DNA of 64,000 nucleotides from Helianthus annuus (GCF_002127325.2 NC_035436.2:27601354-27665353), one strand, 5' to 3'. Numbered from the stretch's first letter, positions 22,243 to 34,844 are shown. Numbers and translations: made by a program. The notes: generated by a model from the letters alone, not told the origin.

Positions 22243-24117
22243 TCACGATTCTCGTATCTCAGCATACAAGCCAGCATTTTCATTATTTCTGATTTGATTC
22301 CTTGTCCTTACACCACTGAGAACATCACCTATAATATTCTGCTGAGGATGAATGTTATGAATTCGGGTTTCAGAAACTGGAGGAATTTCAACATTTGACC
22401 TCAAGTTATTGATATTTAAATTCCCGATATCATTCTGAAGCTGTTGAGTTGTAGAAGATGATGCATTTTCTTCTTGGATAATTAGCGCAGACACTGGATC
22501 CGTTGCTTCTGAAGTACCTTGAACCGGACGCGGTGCTTCACCATCATTTGCATCAACATACTCCTCATCTTCCGATGACAAATTGTAATCGACAGCATCA
22601 TTAAACACCTCATTTGAAACGAGATTGTTGACAGAAGAAGATGCTTGTGAGTCAACAATGATTGGGCGAGCTAACTGAGAGCCAGTCGCATTCTCGCTTT
22701 CAGACAACATTTGAGCAATTGCATTGTCATCATCAAATGTCGGCAGATTAAATGAGTCGAAAAGACCATCATAATCGAACATCCATGGATCTCCAGAAGG
22801 CTTCGGAGGATTAGAATATCTTTGAACTCTTACTTCACCCCATTCTTCAATCCTTTTGGTAGTCAGGTTCCATACTCGCAGATTAGGAGTAGCATACCCA
22901 AGGAAGTAACCTTCGATAGCTTTGGCACCAAACTTCCCGTCAGGCTCAATCATGGTACATGGTGCTCCAAAAGGTTCTAGATATTCCAAGTCAGGAGTCT
23001 TCTTGTGTAGGAGTTCGAAGCACGTTTTGCCATGTCTTTTCACTGTGAGAACCCTGTTTAACGTGTAGCAAGCCGAGGCAACAGCTTCAGTCCAGAATCG
23101 AACTGGAAGCTGAGACTCAACCAACATGGTTCTTGCAGTCTCAATTAAGGTTCTGTTCTTTCTTTCAGCAACTCCATTTTGTTGTGGTGTGTACCGAGAG
23201 CTGTATTCATGAAGGATTCCTTTTGCAGTGCAAAATTCATCCATAACCCTGTTTTTGAACTCGGTTCCGTTGTCGCTTCGAATTCGCCTCACCTTTAGAT
23301 TATAAAGATTTTCCAACAAGGTGATCAAATTCTTTAGAATTTCTGGAGTCTCACTCCTGTGAACCATGAAGTCAACCCATGAAAATCTTGAATAGTCATC
23401 AGTAACTACCAAGCAGAAAACCTCCCCGTGCACACTCTTGTGTTTGACTGGGCCGAAAAGGTCCATATGCAGACGTTCGAGTGGCATGTTTACAGTGTTA
23501 ACCTTTTTCAATGGATGTGATTTCTTGATTTGCTTCCCTTTCTGACACGGCACACAGACATCTTGAAGTTGAAACTTCTTCACATTGACACCTCTCACCA
23601 AATTGTTTTTGACAAGGTGATTCATTTTTCTGAGGTGAATATGACCCATCCGTCTGTGCCAAGAGATCGTCTCCTTTTCAGTGGCTTTTGAAACAAAGCA
23701 AGTAACTTGTTTGGACTGAGTTATTGCTTGGCTCATATCAAGGACATACAAATCATTAACTCTTGGTGCTGATAAGAGAATCCATTCTGCGGGAATCTTG
23801 AATCCTGACTTCAGCACATAACAACCGGCATCATCAAAATGCACGGTGAACTTCTTGTCGCAGATCTGAGAAACACTCAGGAGATTGTGATCCAACTGTT
23901 GCACATAATTGATTTTGTCGAAACTCACAATTCCATTTGAGATCATTCCCTCGCCGGTGATATACCCTCCTTTGTCTCCAGCAAACGCAACATATCCTCC
24001 TCTTATACTTCGCACATCGAAAAGAAGACGATAGTCGCCCATCATGTGCCTGGAAGCCCCACTATCAACAATCCAATGACTATTAATAGTTCCTCCTGGA
24101 GCCGCCTGCACATGCAA
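22243..24117 (-). CDS. SIRE protease-integrase (copy A), pol 5' part
   Basis: The 624-codon frame starts with an aspartic protease site (WIVDSGASRHM at about residues 15-25). The GAG-pre-integrase region with the HHCC zinc finger follows (WHRRMGHIHLRKM ... CVPCQKGK). The integrase DDE core follows: LHMDLFGPV, IRSDNGTEFKN and QQNGVAERKNRTL give the two aspartates and the glutamate. The rest is a long acidic, Ser/Asn-rich linker. The frame begins right after a TAG stop, with no ATG, so it must be expressed from gag by frame change or read-through, or it is disabled. It ends at a TGA (RES-stop-QQNDWSF) that interrupts an otherwise continuous reading into RT. Both features are identical in copy B. 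The protein matures the polyprotein and inserts the cDNA into the nuclear genome. Confidence 0.9.
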   Translation of the reverse strand: MHVQAAPGGTINSHWIVDSGASRHMMGDYRLLFDVRSIRGGYVAFAGDKGGYITGEGMISNGIVSFDKINYVQQLDHNLLSVSQICDKKFTVHFDDAGCYVLKSGFKIPAEWILLSAPRVNDLYVLDMSQAITQSKQVTCFVSKATEKETISWHRRMGHIHLRKMNHLVKNNLVRGVNVKKFQLQDVCVPCQKGKQIKKSHPLKKVNTVNMPLERLHMDLFGPVKHKSVHGEVFCLVVTDDYSRFSWVDFMVHRSETPEILKNLITLLENLYNLKVRRIRSDNGTEFKNRVMDEFCTAKGILHEYSSRYTPQQNGVAERKNRTLIETARTMLVESQLPVRFWTEAVASACYTLNRVLTVKRHGKTCFELLHKKTPDLEYLEPFGAPCTMIEPDGKFGAKAIEGYFLGYATPNLRVWNLTTKRIEEWGEVRVQRYSNPPKPSGDPWMFDYDGLFDSFNLPTFDDDNAIAQMLSESENATGSQLARPIIVDSQASSSVNNLVSNEVFNDAVDYNLSSEDEEYVDANDGEAPRPVQGTSEATDPVSALIIQEENASSSTTQQLQNDIGNLNINNLRSNVEIPPVSETRIHNIHPQQNIIGDVLSGVRTRNQIRNNENAGLYAEIRES

Positions 24118-24125
24118 CTAACTTA

Positions 24126-26341
24126 TCAGTTTGAGAGGGGGACCCAAGCCTTTGTGGACTTGGGTCGTCCTTGATCATCAAGGAAGGTGATCTCAATCAC
24201 TTGATGATTAGGAAAAAGAACTTGTGGTGCTCCCCCTGATTGAATTACCTGTTTTTGTTTCCAAGCTGTTTGTCCTTTACCAGTGTTTGTATTAATTGTT
24301 TTAGCATTTACTGGTTTTACAGTTGTAGATTTTGCTTGTACATGTTTTTCTTCTTTGACCTCTGATTTTAAGGCCTTTTCAATTACCTTTTGATTCTTTT
24401 GCTTTAACTTCTTTTCCCTTTCTTTCAAGACACGTGGGGCTTGTTTCGGGGAAACTGGTCGTTTTTGGTAATTGATTTCTTGGGGAGCACTCGTTTTTGC
24501 CTTCAACTTTTGCAGGTATGGGCAATATCTTACAATATGCCCAACTGTGCCACATTCAAAACATGTTCTCCGCTCTACAAACCTCGGAGAAACATGTTGA
24601 TGACCAGACGAAGAACAAGACAATGAACTTTGTGATCTAGACGTACTAGGACCTAAATCACATCCGTTGGTGTGTTGGGTGTAATTGTTCTGATCATTTC
24701 GTTTTAAAATTCTAACTTGTTTTACAAAATCAACGTTAGATTTATCCTGAAATGTTTCAAGTTTGTCTGAACCAGTGGATCCAACAAAGTTCATTTTTGG
24801 TTCTTGTCTCTTAACAGGAGCTCTTTTGTTTTGCACCTTTTGTTGTTGAACCTTAGGTTGCTCAACCCTTGATTGTTGAATTTTAGGTTGTGCAGCCTTA
24901 GGTTGAGTAGCCTTAGACTGTTCAACTTTAGGTTGTTGAACCTTTGGTTGTTCAGTCTTAGGCTGCTGAACTTTAGGTGCTTGAGCATTCTTGTTCTGAG
25001 CCTTCTTTCCCTGTACCTTACCCTTTCCGGAGTTGACTTGTTGTTTTCGCTCAATTGGTAGTTTTTGGTTTCCGTATTGTTTTCTAATTTGTTCACACGG
25101 AATTGGATCACATTGAGTGACTGTAACTTTGCCACCTTTGTTCCCCAAAAACTTATCGGTGCATCCTTCAAAAATTTGCTCAATTAAATCTTGATTTACA
25201 TTTTTAATTGGAAAATCTTTGTTAGAGTAGATTTTGCTATCTCCTTTGAGCGTATACAACAAGTTATTCCCTTCAGAGCTAACTACAAGGGATTCCATTG
25301 CTTTTGACATTTCAGTCTTACTCGGTTTCACTGGTGGATCACACAGAATGTGATTCTCGATAGGAATATCTGTTGTAACCGAGTTAGACTGTTGTTTCAC
25401 AATTTCTTCAGATTCATCGTCCGAAGAATCAGCATCCTCAATAATGGGAGGACTCTGTTCCTTAACACACGATGAATCTGTCACGTTCTCAGATTCTGAT
25501 TTACCGAGGATGATGTACCAGTTGTGAACCCGAGGCCTGCTGCAAAGTCATCTAGACCGAGTGGCACAGTAGGTTCAAAACGGGGCATATCCTCGTCATC
25601 AGGCAATTTGGAGTAATTGTGATTCATTGGGGGAGGACATGATTTGTAACCAATACATTTTGCATCCCCCTTTTTCTTTTGAACATCAATAATGTGATCC
25701 AAAACATAGCGGGAATTGGAATAGCTTTCCAATTTCTGCTTAATTGTCTCACATTCACATCGAGCTGTTGCTAACTCTACCATTTGTTTTTCAAGTGTGT
25801 CAATTAGATTATTGTTAGCATGTTGTTTTCTCAAAACAGCCTTTTGTAATTCAGAAACATCATGTTTTAATGACGCAATTGTTGCTTTAAACTCCTTTTC
25901 ATTTCTGGTTAAAAACAAGTTAGCTTTGGTTGCTTTAGAAAGATCAACAATCAATTCTTGATTGTGTTTGTGTGTGATTTCAAACTGAATTTCCTTTTCT
26001 GCATATTCTAAAGACTTTGCACATTCAATAGGAGCAGAAGTAGAGTCAGAATTAGTATCACATACCTGAGAAGTTTGACCTTCTACGTGAGCCATAAAGG
26101 CTGTATGAAAAGAAAAAGATCCATCTTCAGAGAAAAACTGAGCAAGCTTCTCGGAAGTTCCAGCAGATTTCTGGCAAAGAATAGATCTCGTTTTGCATAA
26201 TGCGTCAGCTTCAGCCAAAAGCTCATCAACCTCCAAATCTAAAGCATCACTTGATAAATCACCAGCATCAGTGATTCCCCAGTCCATGCTCCCACTATAA
26301 CCCGAACTATCTTCATCTTCTGAAGATTCACCAGCGGACAC
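24126..26341 (-). pseudogene. SIRE gag C-terminal part (copy A), split by a one-base deletion
   Basis: Two frames (26341-25481 and 25484-24126) correspond to the single 746-codon frame of copy B at 38300-40540. They are split near 25503, where copy A has one C fewer (TTACCGAGG versus TTACCCGAGG). The first frame has an acidic Ser-rich start and a coiled-coil-like middle (residues about 105-215). The second is Lys/Gln/Pro-rich with PKVQQPK-like repeats and a CCHC zinc knuckle (CFECGTVGHIVRYC). It ends PLSN followed by TGA TAA. The single-base difference lies in a short homopolymer near a sequence gap, so it may be a sequencing error. Confidence 0.8.
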
Positions 26342-26599
26342 GGGTTCTACTACCTTCTCAACACTTTAGCATAACATGCTGTTCCACCATTTCCTCCTTC
26401 TCCAAGCTGAAGATTCCAGTAGCATATTTCATCAGCTTGAAACAACTAATCCACTGTGGGGATTAGTGTTTGTGGAACCAGATGTATTTCCTCCAACGGG
26501 AACTATTGATCTGTCAGAATTGTTGTTCTGTTGCTGTTGTGGCTGTCTTTGATTCCTGAAGGGATTCTGAATTTTGACCCGTTCGTTTAAACTTTTACA

Positions 26600-28148
26600 C
26601 ATTGAGGACAATGTTTACCTCAAGGTGGCTTCTGAACACGCCCGCTTGAAAAGTGACCCTTTTCACCACAAATTAAAGCAAGTGACAGCATTCTTATCAA
26701 ACCATACTTGGTGTTGTTGTTGCTTTCCAAGTTGGTTCTCCCCGTCCTTCCATAAACTCCTTTGCTCTTTCGAATTACACTAGCAAGAGCCCATTGGATA
26801 TCCATCATTTCAAACTCTTCTTTATCCACTTGCTGATATCTTCATTTGTTATATTGATATTCCCAATCTGAACTGCGACCTCCCTAAGCACTACCAAGGT
26901 ATTCCATCTCCATATGCTCCTTGGCTATTTCGACAGTGACTTTGGAAGTTGGAAGTGTCTAATCTGACTGTGTTCGGATTGGAAGTGGCTTGAAAGTTTG
27001 AAGAGTTTCCATAAAACCCTTGCTGTTGCGGTTGTTGCTGCTGAGCTCTGCTTGGGTCTAAGAAAGGCGGTGGTGTGAATTGCTGAGCTGTCTGTTGTTG
27101 TTGAGAAGAAGAATCTGGTCTTGAATACATCATCGTGTATGCTGAAGGATCAAACTGATTTGTTTGTGGAAGGTCCGGTGTTTGAGATGAAAGCTGTTTG
27201 AAGCTTCGCGTGTTGAGAGGCTGGTTTTTCTCCACTGATACCACCTGCAATCCCATAGTACATCTCTGGATTCTGAGGAGTTATTGTTCTTTTTGCCTTT
27301 AGATTTTCTTCTACATCTTTGTTCTCCAATTTTTGAATTAACTCATAAACGGTGATTGTGTCCAGAACACCATTTTCTTGAGAATTTCAAGATAACCGCT
27401 CCATTTTGCTAGTAAGCTATCAGCGAATCTCTTCACCATTTCTTGTGGAGTGGCAGTGAATCGGAAGGCAAACATCTCGCTCAACAAGTGATGGAACCTT
27501 GTAGATAACTCTGCCAAAGTCTCATTCTCCATACACGTGAATCCTTCAAACTCTTTCTTCAGTAATTCTTGCTTGATCTTCTAGATTGAGCATTTCCTTC
27601 ACATCGTAACGTGAGCATATCCCACAGCTTTTTAGTAGTCGTGCAGTAAACTAACTGGTGGTAAATGTCTCTGTGAAGAGCTTGTGTGAGAATCATGAAT
27701 GCTTTCTTTTCTAACTCAAATTTCTTCTTATCATCATCAAGACATAGTGCTGTAAGTTTCTGGATTGGATCCTGCAACTTCCAACTCATTTTCAAATGGG
27801 GTGAAGAAACACCTCCACAGATCTTGACCTTGCCCCTGAACATAAGTTCTCAGCCTTTCTTTCCACCATCCCCAATCATTGATGTGAATTTAGCTTTGGC
27901 GGTTTTGTGCTTGTTCCAGTTTCACTGTCGTTCTGCATCATTGCTTGAAATGCTGCTGCTTTGATTTGTGACCAATGCCCATTGATTTGCAGTTATCATT
28001 GCCAGCTTGAGGTGGGCAATAGCCTGCTCATCAGTGTTTTGTTGAAACTCTGACGCAGATTGCGTGGCTGATGATTGCGTAGCTGATGATTGTGGAGTCA
28101 AAGTTGTTGTAGTCCACGCGGATGGTCCCACTGACCGTTTGTTCCCAT
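26600..28148 (-). pseudogene. SIRE gag N-terminal part (copy A), multiply frameshifted
   Basis: This copy starts at an ATG at 28148 and matches copy-B gag (42897-41350). It is broken into at least five short frames (around 28131-27922, 27843-27559, 27532-27338, 27256-26891 and 26829-26620) by one-base gains and losses. The UBN2-like gag core is recognisable (ENETLAELSTRFHHLLSEMF). The first zinc knuckle is damaged (CGEKGHF remains). At the position where copy B has the stop at 41740, this copy has a glutamine codon. It ends where only about 50 bases remain of the insertion seen in copy B. Indel density is far higher than in 18.9-25.5 kb. Confidence 0.75.
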
Positions 28149-28975
28149 TTATTAAAAATTAATATATTAAGTGAAAATTGATTTAAAAATTTGAAAAACA
28201 AGTTTTCTTTTTGAAAATTCAATGTTCACAAACTATGTTAATATGTTGAAAAGAAACAAACAGCCGAAAGATCCTGGATCGAAAGACCTGAAAAACACAA
28301 CTGTTAAACTTAAACAGATAAGGATCGAAAGATAATACTTGTTCGAGGATCAACAGTGTTCGAAAGATCACTGTTGAATTTCGAACAATAATTTCGAAAG
28401 ATTCTCCAAGACGAAGGATCCTTATCTTTCGAAAAGTAACAGTAGCTCGAACAATATATCCTTCGAAAAGATTCCTTGGCTCGAAAGATAATTCACAGAC
28501 TTCGAAGGATGTTTGAAGGATGAGTATCTGTCGAACCTCCTTTGATCGAAAGATAGTCTTTCGACTTCGAAGGATATCTTTCGAACAGATCTGACACAGT
28601 TGACAAAAGGTGACAGGTTGGTGAAAAGGTGATAGGTTGGTGGACAACTTTCGCCAGAAAGGTATGTTCAGACCTTACCTTTCTACCAACTCAGATTTGA
28701 CCAATATTATATTACCTAAAATGGAAGGTTCTTATCCACAAAAACCGGTCACCGGAGTAAGCCGGAATTTGGCCGGAAAGTACCAAAGTTCTCAAAAACA
28801 AGTTTTTAAGTTACCCAACCCGTCCTTTAACACACCCGGTTAGTTTAGAACACGTTTTTTTTTTACGTCAAGAAATCCAAGAAAAACACTAAAAACGGGT
28901 GCTAAACCAAGTGAGTTTTGTCCAAACACTCCAAAGTCTTGTATAAACTCGGTTTTTAAAAGGAAAAGAGCCACG
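28149..28975 (-). other. SIRE leader (copy A) with TCGAAAGAT motif array
   Basis: This is non-coding DNA between PBS and gag. Bases 28258-28600 hold about fifteen TCGAAAGAT/TCGAAGGAT-type motifs in both orientations. Several substitutions and indels distinguish it from copy B (42898-43723). Confidence 0.75.
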
Positions 28976-28987
28976 GCTCTGATACCA
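28976..28987 (-). other. Primer binding site (initiator Met tRNA), copy A
   Basis: Minus-strand TGGTATCAGAGC, the standard plant PBS complementary to the 3' end of initiator-Met tRNA, two bases after the LTR. Confidence 0.9.
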
Positions 28988-28989
28988 CT

Positions 28990-29533
28990 TGTAGGTCCCT
29001 CGGAGGTTGAGGTTAAACCTTATCCTTGTTATGTTTAACACTCTAGCAAGTGCGGAATCCAAGCTAGAATGCAAACCGATAGTTTAGATGAGAACAAAGG
29101 CTACAAAGAGAAAGAGTAGACACGCAAGATATCAAAGTTTTCCCTTGTATTTCAGTGGACACGGTTACAGCCCTTGACCAAACTGAAAAATGCTCTCTAC
29201 AAGACTTGGTTCACTCACATACACTGTCTAACTATTTTCGGATGTCTTCCTGTGAAATGAACCATACATGGGTATATATACCCATAACAGATTGATTGTG
29301 TCGAAGGATATCGAAGGATATAATCAATCCTTCGATGACATCCTTCGAAACAAACAAACTTACAAACTGAGTGTTGACTGTTTGACCAAGTCAAACCAGG
29401 AGGATGGTTGACTTGGTCAAACTACATTCAAACACTTATACAAACTAACAAATGACGTAAACAAGACTAACAAAAGACATCGTTTTATAACATTACAAAA
29501 TACAGACAAAGTACAGACACAAGTGCACCAACA
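28990..29533 (-). repeat. Third SIRE LTR (5' LTR of copy A), internally shortened
   Basis: It has the same ends as the 678-bp LTRs but is only 544 bp. It lacks part of the U3 motif array and carries extra substitutions, so it does not come from the same element as the two outer LTRs. A PBS follows it on the minus strand, so it is a 5' LTR. Its flank (GATTG) does not match the AAACC target repeat. Confidence 0.85.
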
Positions 29534-30061
29534 GATTGGATTGTTGAAAAAGTCAAAACAAGTTCATTAACTTGATACTTGTTATTTTCAGAAAATGTTT
29601 GAAAATGTTTAAACAAAAATCAGTTTGTTTGTCAAAAAGATCAACCAAGGTCATTAAATTGGACTTGGTAGATTAATTGAGTAATCAGGGTCATTAACTT
29701 GGACCTGAATACTTGAGTGGATTTCTAAACTGATAGAGTTTGTGATTTATTGTTAAAATCAATAGATTGTAATGTTATTGGTTGAGTAACAGGTTGTGGA
29801 TTTCATTATCCCCATGGCTCATAAAGTCAAAGTTTGAACCAGACCAAGACCCTAGATCCCAGCATACCGAGAGGGGGAGTCTGTGAAAGGGGGAGTGTAG
29901 AGTTCTGGATCAACAGTCAAAGGGGAGATTGTAGATAGAGCTAGGTCAAGATCCTGAACCTGTGAAGAAAGAGTTGTTTACAATAAGAAGACAAAGTTTG
30001 GAGAAAAGACCAAGACTGAAGACTCGACGCCGAAGACTTCGTCAACATCCAAGGGGGAGTC
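29534..30061 (+). mobile_element. Plus-strand SIRE 3' non-coding fragment and PPT
   Basis: No gene was seen. The sequence resembles 960-1360 (phrases such as AAGGTCATTAAATTGGACTT) and carries GGGGGAG motifs near 29872, 29887 and 30053. The last of these is the PPT before an LTR start at 30062. It is the 3' end of another SIRE-like element in the opposite orientation. Confidence 0.6.
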
Positions 30062-30137
30062 TGTTGGTGCACTGAATGTCTGTTATCTACGTCTTTATCG
30101 AGTCTTAAGTCTAGATAGGTTAGATTAGAGCTTGGAA
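30062..30137 (+). repeat. SIRE LTR start, cut by the sequence gap
   Basis: TGTTGGTGCACTGAATGTCT follows the PPT; only 76 bases are present before the N run. Beyond its terminal ten bases it differs from the LTRs at 13634 and 1868. Confidence 0.65.
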
Positions 30138-30150
30138 NNNNNNNNNNNNN
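30138..30150. other. Sequence gap (13 N)
   Basis: Thirteen N characters. The sequence on the right starts inside the SIRE extra ORF with no LTR or PPT, so the join is not a natural element end. Confidence 0.98.
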
Positions 30151-32079
30151 ACTTGTTGTGTGCCTCCACATCCCGTGTTCGCTGCATACAATACTCTTCA
30201 ATCGTTCTTGTATGCCGACCGACTATGGAACCCAATTCACTGACTTGTTCGATCAGGAATTGAATCTTTTCAGCTTCAGATAAAACAGACAAAGTCTCTG
30301 CCAGAGTCGGCCACGAAGGCTCAGGTCCTGAGGAACCAGACTGACCAGCCTGACCAGAAGCACCTGTTGGACCAGTAATAACAAGAGGAGGTCGGACATG
30401 TGTACCTGAGAGGGAGTTGCAGGCGGCTGTTGATCAACAGTCACCGTGCGCGTCCCAGAAGACGTCTGAGAAGAAGACATCAGCTCCAGCATCTCTGATG
30501 CAGTCAATTGATCACTAACAGGAGGTAGCTGTTGCTCTGGAGCCGTTGAATGTGAATAGAAACAGGAATAGGAGCATCACCAGCAGTTTTCTTTGACTTC
30601 TTTGAAGCACGAATACCATGTCTTTTTTGCTTTCCTTTTTCTAATCAAACCAGGAGCGGCAGGGATATAATCCTCATCTTTGTCAGATTCTCTGGTTCTA
30701 GCCGTCTTCTCTATTCGTTCAAGACCACGGAGATTCCCCGCGATTATCATAGACCTTACGCATCCCAGGTGGAGGAGGATTATTCATCCTCAGAAGACGA
30801 ACCACCATCACCAGAACCTCCTTCATCTTCAGACGACGAACTACTTTCATCTATCAACTTCCTCGGCTCATCTACCTTTCCTTTACCTTTGTCAGTCGCA
30901 ACATCGCCTGACTGACTAGCAAGACCACCAGCTTCACCCTGCACTACCGCCTGTCTCACCAACTACAGTACCACCAGTCTCACCAGCCGTAGAACCAACC
31001 ACATTACTACGGACATCAGATTCGATGAATACACCTGAACTTCTTCCGTAGCAACATTTACATCAACTTCAACATGTGCTGCAGCACTAGAACTGCCAGC
31101 AGATCTCTTGCTTGATGCTTTGATTCCGTGCTTGGCCCCGAGCTGCGTGTTAGCCAAAGCGATTAACCTTGGCTCTTCATCATCAGAATCACTCGCATCT
31201 CGACGCCATTTGTTGTTCTGCGGTGCCTCGTAAGTCGGAACATCGAGATGACCAATAAGCTTTCTAATTGGATCCGATTCCTTATACTTGGACATGGACT
31301 TGAAAATCAGCAGTGTACGTTCGTTCATCGGATTGACAGGTAGAACATCTGCTTCAGCTTTAGGAAGATCAGGAATCTGATCATCAATCATCATCTGCAA
31401 GAATCTAGGATATAGCCAAAACTTCGTAGATGTTCGTTGAGTTGCTGATGGGAGTGGCCTTCGAGCATTTTCTTTCAGATTGTCGAAAAATATAACGTGA
31501 TATGTTGAACGGCTTGTTCAGAATCAAAGCCGTAAACAATCCCGTTAATTCAATCGGCGACAGATCATATCCAGATCGTTTGTTGCTCAGGCAGTGGATG
31601 AGAATATGCAGCAAGAACTTGTATCGAAGCGGCATAAACCCTTTGTTGATCTGATTTGCAAGAACGTTATCGCTGTACCGTAGCCTCATCAGTAAGCCCC
31701 GCTGACATTGTAAATCAATAGAAGTAGAATCTTCTGGTTGATCTCCTAGTTGCAAACGTGCTCTGATGGTGTTCTCTGTAATCACCACGGGTTTCTCAGC
31801 AACTGATCCACTAATCACTTCCTTGTTATCCACTGTTTCAACCACAGCCGAATTCCAGAACTCCTTGATATGAGACTGATAAGCAGTGTGCTGTGTAGTG
31901 ATTGCATAGTTGATACGAGCGCGATGAAGATACTCCATTATTCCCGTGAATTCCGGACTGATCTTGCCTTCAGGTTGTAGATAAGCAGCCATGTTATGTC
32001 TAGGTTCCGACATAGATTCAACCTCAGATTTTTCCTTCTTCGTTGGCTTTGCCCGTTCCTTCTTTACTTTCGGTGCCAT
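30151..32079 (-). pseudogene. SIRE extra ORF (copy B), frameshifted and cut by the gap
   Basis: This corresponds to copy A 15970-17905. It starts with the same MAPKVKKERAKPTKKEK residues at 32079 but breaks at about 31487, 31036, 30938, 30783, 30737 and 30411 through single-base changes in short homopolymers (for example GTCGAAAAATATA versus GTCGAAAATATA in copy A). Near the gap it also has substitutions. The C-terminal half is missing. The indels cluster within 1.5 kb of the gap, which favours low sequence quality or a different source element over real decay. Confidence 0.8.
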
Positions 32080-34844
32080 TTCTGTACATCAAAACAATGA
32101 CACGTAATGAGAAACCAGTCAAACAGTCAACAAGGATTTCACACTTAGAAAAATTTCAATTTCTTGAAAAATTTCTAAGTGTTGAATCCTCGAAGGATGC
32201 CATTTAGCCATCGAAGGATGCCATTTAGCCATCGAAGGATTGAAACATGGCTCGAAGGATGACAGACTGTTCGAAAGATGTTTACTATCCTCGAAGGATG
32301 AAATTCCTTATCGAAGGATCATCTTTCGAAGGATCATAAATTTGAAAGATATCTTGATCATTCGAAAGGTCTGATCAATCGAAGGATGAATCCTTCGAGA
32401 AACTTAACATCTTTCGAGTCTCAATTCGAAAGATATTTTGCAACACATCTTTCGAGGTTGAGAATCAACATCCTTCGTGTTGATTTCCGGCAACACTGTT
32501 CATCGGATGATTTTCCGGTGGTCATTTTAAGTTTAAATTCCGGTAACAGTTTTAAGTGGGTTTCAAGTATGTTTTATACCAGATAACAACAACATCAAAA
32601 ACCCACCCCGGACACTAATCCTAACCCGGATAACAACCACAAACACATGAATCGATTTAGACCAAAACCCAAACAAGTTTCTGTTTAACCCAAACCCACA
32701 ACCCTTGACATCAAGATTCAAACCAAACCCCTGTTATGAACATTACAAACATCAAAAACTTATCATTAACATGTTTACAACATTAGCACATTACATACAT
32801 CACATATCATTCATCATTTTCAGAAGTACAAGAACACAGAAAATCAGAATCACATGATCAATGAGTATTATCCTAACACAAGTTGTTGTTTGTAAAATGT
32901 ATTAGGGTTATCCTACCGAGAATGTTGTTCTAAACTGATAGCCCAAAGTTTGTTTTGATTTTGGCAGAGTTTCGGGGTAATCAGAGGTTTGAGAGATGAA
33001 ATTTGAAAGGTTATGTTGTAATGAAGAAGATGACACCTTTTTATACTCTAACCTCGAAAGTCGAACCGTCTCGAAGGATCAATGACCTTTCGAAAGATTA
33101 AAAGGTGTCTCGAAAGATCAGCCTTGGGTCGAAGGATCCATATCTGGCTCGAAAGATACCAGATATTTGAAAGATCTGGATTGAAGGATACCAGATATTT
33201 GTGGGAATCCTCGAAGGATATCTTTCAACCTTATCCATCTTTCAACAAGGTCTTATCAGCTCGAAAGATCAAATTGGTCAAATCCTTCGTTGACCAATTC
33301 ATCTTTCGACTGAGATGATTGACTTTCATTGACTTTCATTGACCATCTGATCTTTCGAGGGCCATTGCTTTCTCGAAGGATCAGATTCTCACCAACATTT
33401 TTGGATTTAGGGAATTTCCAATTCAAACCCTTCAAAAATTTAGAGGTTTTCAGAATTGACCATTTTGAAAAATTGTCCATTATGAAGTTCTGCAAAGGTT
33501 AGTTTTATGAAGTATCTCGGCTTGCCAGGTATCGGATCGAGCACCAACATCAGTTAATCAAAAATAATATTAAATTGAAAATGTTTTTGGATTTTTGATA
33601 AAATAAAAGACAACAATTTTAATATCCTTTGAATGTTATCAAACGACATCACCGCTAATGTCGTGCTGATATGCACCAAACGACAAAACTGTTTAAAATA
33701 ATACAATAAAACTAAGCAGTAAATAAATATGTACAAACACAACAATATTTTTGCGAGTTTCTGGAGAAGAGAATCATATCAGCTTGCGGTCTTTTGTCAA
33801 AACACATTTCCTTTTAAAATTCTTTTACAGGCGCGGATAAGTATTCTACCACAATTACCGATATTGTTATCCACTTAAACTCAGCGATCAAGTGTAATCA
33901 TAATACAATGAGATACATTTAAGGTATGATTTATACTTACCGACCGGTGTTCATCCACTCACGACACATTCCCGTATCAAGGTATGCACGAGAGTTCATC
34001 TTACTGGGGAGTATACCATTTATCATCCGTTTTTAACGTATATAACATGTGAACAAGTCACTTATTTGAGTTGAAAACAAGCCCTGTGTGATAGAATCAC
34101 TTATTGATGAGGAACTTGATTTTCGATGCATGAGGGCACAGGAGCAAGTCCGTGAACAGGTCAGTACTTCCGTACAGCAGAGAGACGAACTTGACTCCCG
34201 GATAAATGTGATATTTTATCACTTATTTGTTTGGACATGTGATTGTTTATCACTTATTGAGGTCGAATGCAGTATGAGATATGTACACGTATGTATGGTA
34301 TCATGGTAGAACTAGACTTTGTCTTTTATAGAAACAACCATGATACCCAGATGATAAACAGCATAAACCCCGAATATCTCAGAACCTCGGCAATCTATCA
34401 AACGAAATTTCGGTACCAAGACCATATGCCAATGAGCGGTTCCCACGCGGTTTTCAGTTCGTTATGTTTATATCTCCTGCATACTTCAAAACGATCGTGA
34501 GTCTACCGGTACATCATTAGAAGAGCTACTTATCATTTTCTTTTCTTTTGATTTCTAGAAACATGTTTCGACCGACCTCTGATGTAATATCATTTTCTCT
34601 TATATTACCAAGAAACTCATTTTTGTTTTTCTATTGTTTTTGTGTTTTTCTGAATTTTCTCCCCCTTAAATGCAGAAAGTAAATAAATTAAAGACATATT
34701 TTTGTATTTTTGTGGTTTTTCAATGTTTTTGTATTTTTCTTGAAACTTTCTCCCCCTAAAATTCAAAAATAAAATAAAGTAAAAACATATTTTTGGATTT
34801 TTGGTTTTAGAAAAATATTTACAAAAACGATTTCCCGATGTCGG
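32080..34844 (-). other. SIRE 3' non-coding region (copy B)
   Basis: Near-identical to 17906-20670, with two single-T differences (extra T near 32281, one T fewer near 32987). It holds motif arrays at 32187-32480 and 33064-33380 and PPT-like motifs at about 34658 and 34751. No gene was seen. Confidence 0.8.

Noticed and set aside
24791..25183. 130-codon ORF overlapping SIRE gag in another frame (also 38965-39357)
   Set aside because: Shadow frame of the Lys/Gln/Pro-rich repeat region; the true frame has the zinc knuckle.
13634..29533. Complete element bounded by the first and third SIRE LTRs
   Set aside because: The flanks AAACC and GATTG do not match and the two LTRs differ in length, whereas 13634 and 44415 share length and target repeat.
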